Shown here: positions 62,588 through 64,000 of the stretch, in pieces | Numbering within the stretch: the first letter of the stretch is position 1 | Layout of the letters: each line of letters begins with the position of its first letter | Virus record (IMG/VR): IMGVR_UViG_3300035698_001735 | Coordinates: 1-64,000 of that record | DNA length: 64,000 nt | Reading direction: 5' to 3' (one strand) | From: a virus | Made by a program: the position numbers and the translations under genes | The notes under the pieces: generated by a model | Told to the model about the DNA's origin: nothing | Database searches by the model: none | Seen by the model: the letters and a program-made list of their open reading frames with translations, nothing else

Positions 62588-63129
62588 TGAGTAAGTTGCG
62601 CGAGCTAACAGCAGAAGTACACAAAAATGCAGAGCGTCAGCCGTTTGTAAAAGAGCTAGTAGGAGGCATATCCAATCATAGATATGCTACCTATTTGTAT
62701 AACCAAATGCGCATGTATATGTTGTTAGAAGAGCTAGCTGATGCACACGATATTTTTGATACTATACCGGAAGCAAAACGCACACTAGCAATACATGCAG
62801 ACTTTTGCGAAATGTGGGGAAACAAATGCAAAAAAGAACCAATGGTGTATCCAGTAGTTGAGCAGTACGCAAGCCACCTAGAAAATATTGCATACGATCC
62901 AGCTGCGCTAACTGCGCATATATATGTTAGACACATGGGCGACTTAAGTGGCGGACAAATGATAGCTAGCCGTGTGCCTGGCAAAGGTTTGTATTATCAA
63001 TTTGATTGCGAAACAGATGACCTAAAGGATCGCATTAGATTATTACTTAACGACAACATGGCCGACGAAGCTAAAATTTGTTTTGCTTATGCAGCCCAGC
63101 TGTTTAAGGAGATGCACGTAAATGAGTGA
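62587..63129 (+). CDS. ho1: Heme oxygenase
   Basis: 180 residues, close to the 200-240 typical size. Heme-binding HKNAE (His near residue 12) and HMGDLSGGQMIASRV (near residue 116; the distal helix with Gly-rich GDLSGG) mark the biliverdin-forming family. It opens heme to biliverdin IX-alpha using reduced ferredoxin or another donor. Overlaps the bilin reductase gene by 8 bp, so the two products act in sequence. Confidence 0.93.
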   Translation: MSKLRELTAEVHKNAERQPFVKELVGGISNHRYATYLYNQMRMYMLLEELADAHDIFDTIPEAKRTLAIHADFCEMWGNKCKKEPMVYPVVEQYASHLENIAYDPAALTAHIYVRHMGDLSGGQMIASRVPGKGLYYQFDCETDDLKDRIRLLLNDNMADEAKICFAYAAQLFKEMHVNE

Positions 63130-63817
63130 AATTTGGGAAACACTTATTGTCGCAAAGGATCGAATGATAGAACTCTTAGATCAAAACGCGATCGAGGTCA
63201 ATGAGCGAGGCCTTGATCAATTCAATCAACCAGAGAACGGCTGGGTTAATCGTGTCTGGGCGAACGAAAGCATAAGGAGAGCTCACATTGACATAGTCGA
63301 TGTTAGACAAACTCGTAAGCTCTGGATGATGCATGTATGTGTATTTCCGCAGCTACACAACGATGGTCCAATCTTCGGCTTTGATGTTATTGCCGGGGAA
63401 CGGAAGATGACAGGTGCATTCCATGACTTCTCTGCGTCCAGCAGCGGTGAAGGCCATCCCTTAATAGAATGGTACAAGCACGAAGTAAGTGAATTTGTGC
63501 CAACTAAAGCAAGAAAACTGCCCGAATGGGCAACTAACATTTTTACTGACAGTATGATAGCTGCTAGTAATGTAAAAACAGTAGAAGAAACAACTGAGAT
63601 CTGTAACATGGCCGTAAATAACTTAGATGTATATTTGCAAACTATTAGCGATTCCAACAACACTGGAAACAGAGCAGCGACTCTGGTTAGCCAAAACTAT
63701 TACTGTGACAACCAACGACAAAATCCCCATACACCTAAAGTTATGAAAAACCTAGGACTTGACGAGGCAGACGTGGACTACTTCTGCAACGAACTCCTGT
63801 TCCCTAAAACCAACTAG
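63122..63817 (+). CDS. pcyX: Ferredoxin-dependent bilin reductase (PebS/PcyX type)
   Basis: 231 residues, as in phage bilin reductases. The family signature FGFDVIAGERKMTGAFHDFS (near residues 84-105), with the catalytic-type Asp in GFD and the second Asp in HDF, is present, as is the C-terminal VDYFCNELLFP tail. It would reduce biliverdin made by the heme oxygenase to a bilin such as phycoerythrobilin. Whether it is closer to PebS (cyanophage) or PcyX (uncultured marine phages) cannot be settled by eye; the genome context points to PcyX. Confidence 0.85.
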   Translation: MSEIWETLIVAKDRMIELLDQNAIEVNERGLDQFNQPENGWVNRVWANESIRRAHIDIVDVRQTRKLWMMHVCVFPQLHNDGPIFGFDVIAGERKMTGAFHDFSASSSGEGHPLIEWYKHEVSEFVPTKARKLPEWATNIFTDSMIAASNVKTVEETTEICNMAVNNLDVYLQTISDSNNTGNRAATLVSQNYYCDNQRQNPHTPKVMKNLGLDEADVDYFCNELLFPKTN

Positions 63818-63830
63818 ACTGCTAGTCTAG
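63814..63830 (+). terminator. Hairpin after the bilin reductase
   Basis: CTAGACT and AGTCTAG pair over 7 bp (loop GCT), including the stop codon. A second hairpin, CGAACA/TGTTCG (63858-63872), follows. No T-run, so termination strength is uncertain. Confidence 0.5.
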
Positions 63831-63913
63831 AAATTCAAGTTTACCAACGAGGCCGGCCGAACATTCTGTTCGAACTGGTTTCTCTAATGCCTAAAAATCA
63901 AGGAGATTTAATC

Positions 63914-64000
63914 ATGGCTATTTTTACCAGCAAGACTAAAAAAGAAAAGTACATAGAATTCTGCATCAATTGGAAGAAAGAATACAAATCATTATCGGCA
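63914..64000 (+). CDS. Unknown protein, cut by window edge
   Basis: The ATG at 63914, with CAAGGAGA upstream, opens a frame (MAIFTSKTKKEKYIEFCINW) that runs off the window after 29 codons. Too short to identify. Confidence 0.65.
   Translation, partial: MAIFTSKTKKEKYIEFCINWKKEYKSLSA

Noticed and set aside
1-64000. CRISPR array
   Set aside because: The only regular repeats are the 42-bp units at 26261, which are directly adjacent without spacers, and the 54-bp pair at 327.

Overview
The window looks like part of a large T4-related myovirus genome from a marine, non-cyanobacterial host (inference from gene content; the sequence carries no host label). It has rIIA/rIIB, class Ia nrdA/nrdB/glutaredoxin, cyanophage-type structural genes, T4-type late promoters (TATAAATA and close variants), a staphylococcal-nuclease-like gene, and host-derived auxiliary genes: ribosomal protein bS21, ClpS, heme oxygenase and a ferredoxin-dependent bilin reductase. 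The DNA is AT-rich, genes are short and densely overlapped, and I found no tRNA genes and no CRISPR array.

Layout. Positions 1-25,100 are transcribed almost wholly leftwards and look early or middle. A 1.3-kb gene-poor stretch (213-1589) holds direct repeats and an array of the palindrome ACTATAGT. Next comes a tandem family of about 90-residue paralogs (1590-4869, eight intact and one frameshifted), then small accessory genes, a RadC-like protein, a macro-domain protein, an AAA+ ATPase, a Thg1-like 3'-5' nucleotidyltransferase, rIIB and rIIA. From 16,000 to 25,100 there are many small zinc-ribbon, membrane, lipoprotein and unknown genes. Sixteen leftward sigma70-type promoters were found, all with a 17-bp spacer; five share a conserved extension on both sides of the -10 box.

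Positions 25,100-64,000 are mostly rightward and carry late promoters. The order is: YqgE-like gene; a leftward patch (26,788-28,513) with a DUF454 gene, small genes and a structured noncoding segment; a nucleotidyltransferase plus polynucleotide-ligase-like pair behind a ribosome-binding-site hairpin; structural and cyanophage-family genes, including a 451-residue protein ending in a dnaX-type slippery site; a RecB-like nuclease whose 3' end has been duplicated around a GIY-YIG endonuclease; a tail-fibre-like protein; ribonucleotide reductase with nrdA broken by a split intein and an HNH endonuclease gene; a PAAR spike-tip protein; a long run of small genes (47,000-55,600) including a cyclic-phosphate receiver-domain protein and a prepilin-like protein; an SNase-like gene; a three-gene TolQ/TolR-like membrane cassette; a 3'-5' exonuclease-like protein; a SleB-type cell-wall hydrolase; a large coiled-coil membrane protein; and finally bS21, ClpS, heme oxygenase and bilin reductase.

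How the genes fit together (inference). The reductase module supplies deoxynucleotides and the SleB hydrolase probably serves lysis. The Thg1-like, macro, cREC, nucleotidyltransferase and ligase-like proteins could form a dispersed RNA-end repair or counter-defence toolkit. The bS21-ClpS-HO-bilin reductase block would reshape host translation, proteolysis and tetrapyrrole metabolism. Several genes (36,346; 47,138; 32,218; 32,906; 58,707) have their start codon where transcription should begin, suggesting leaderless mRNAs.
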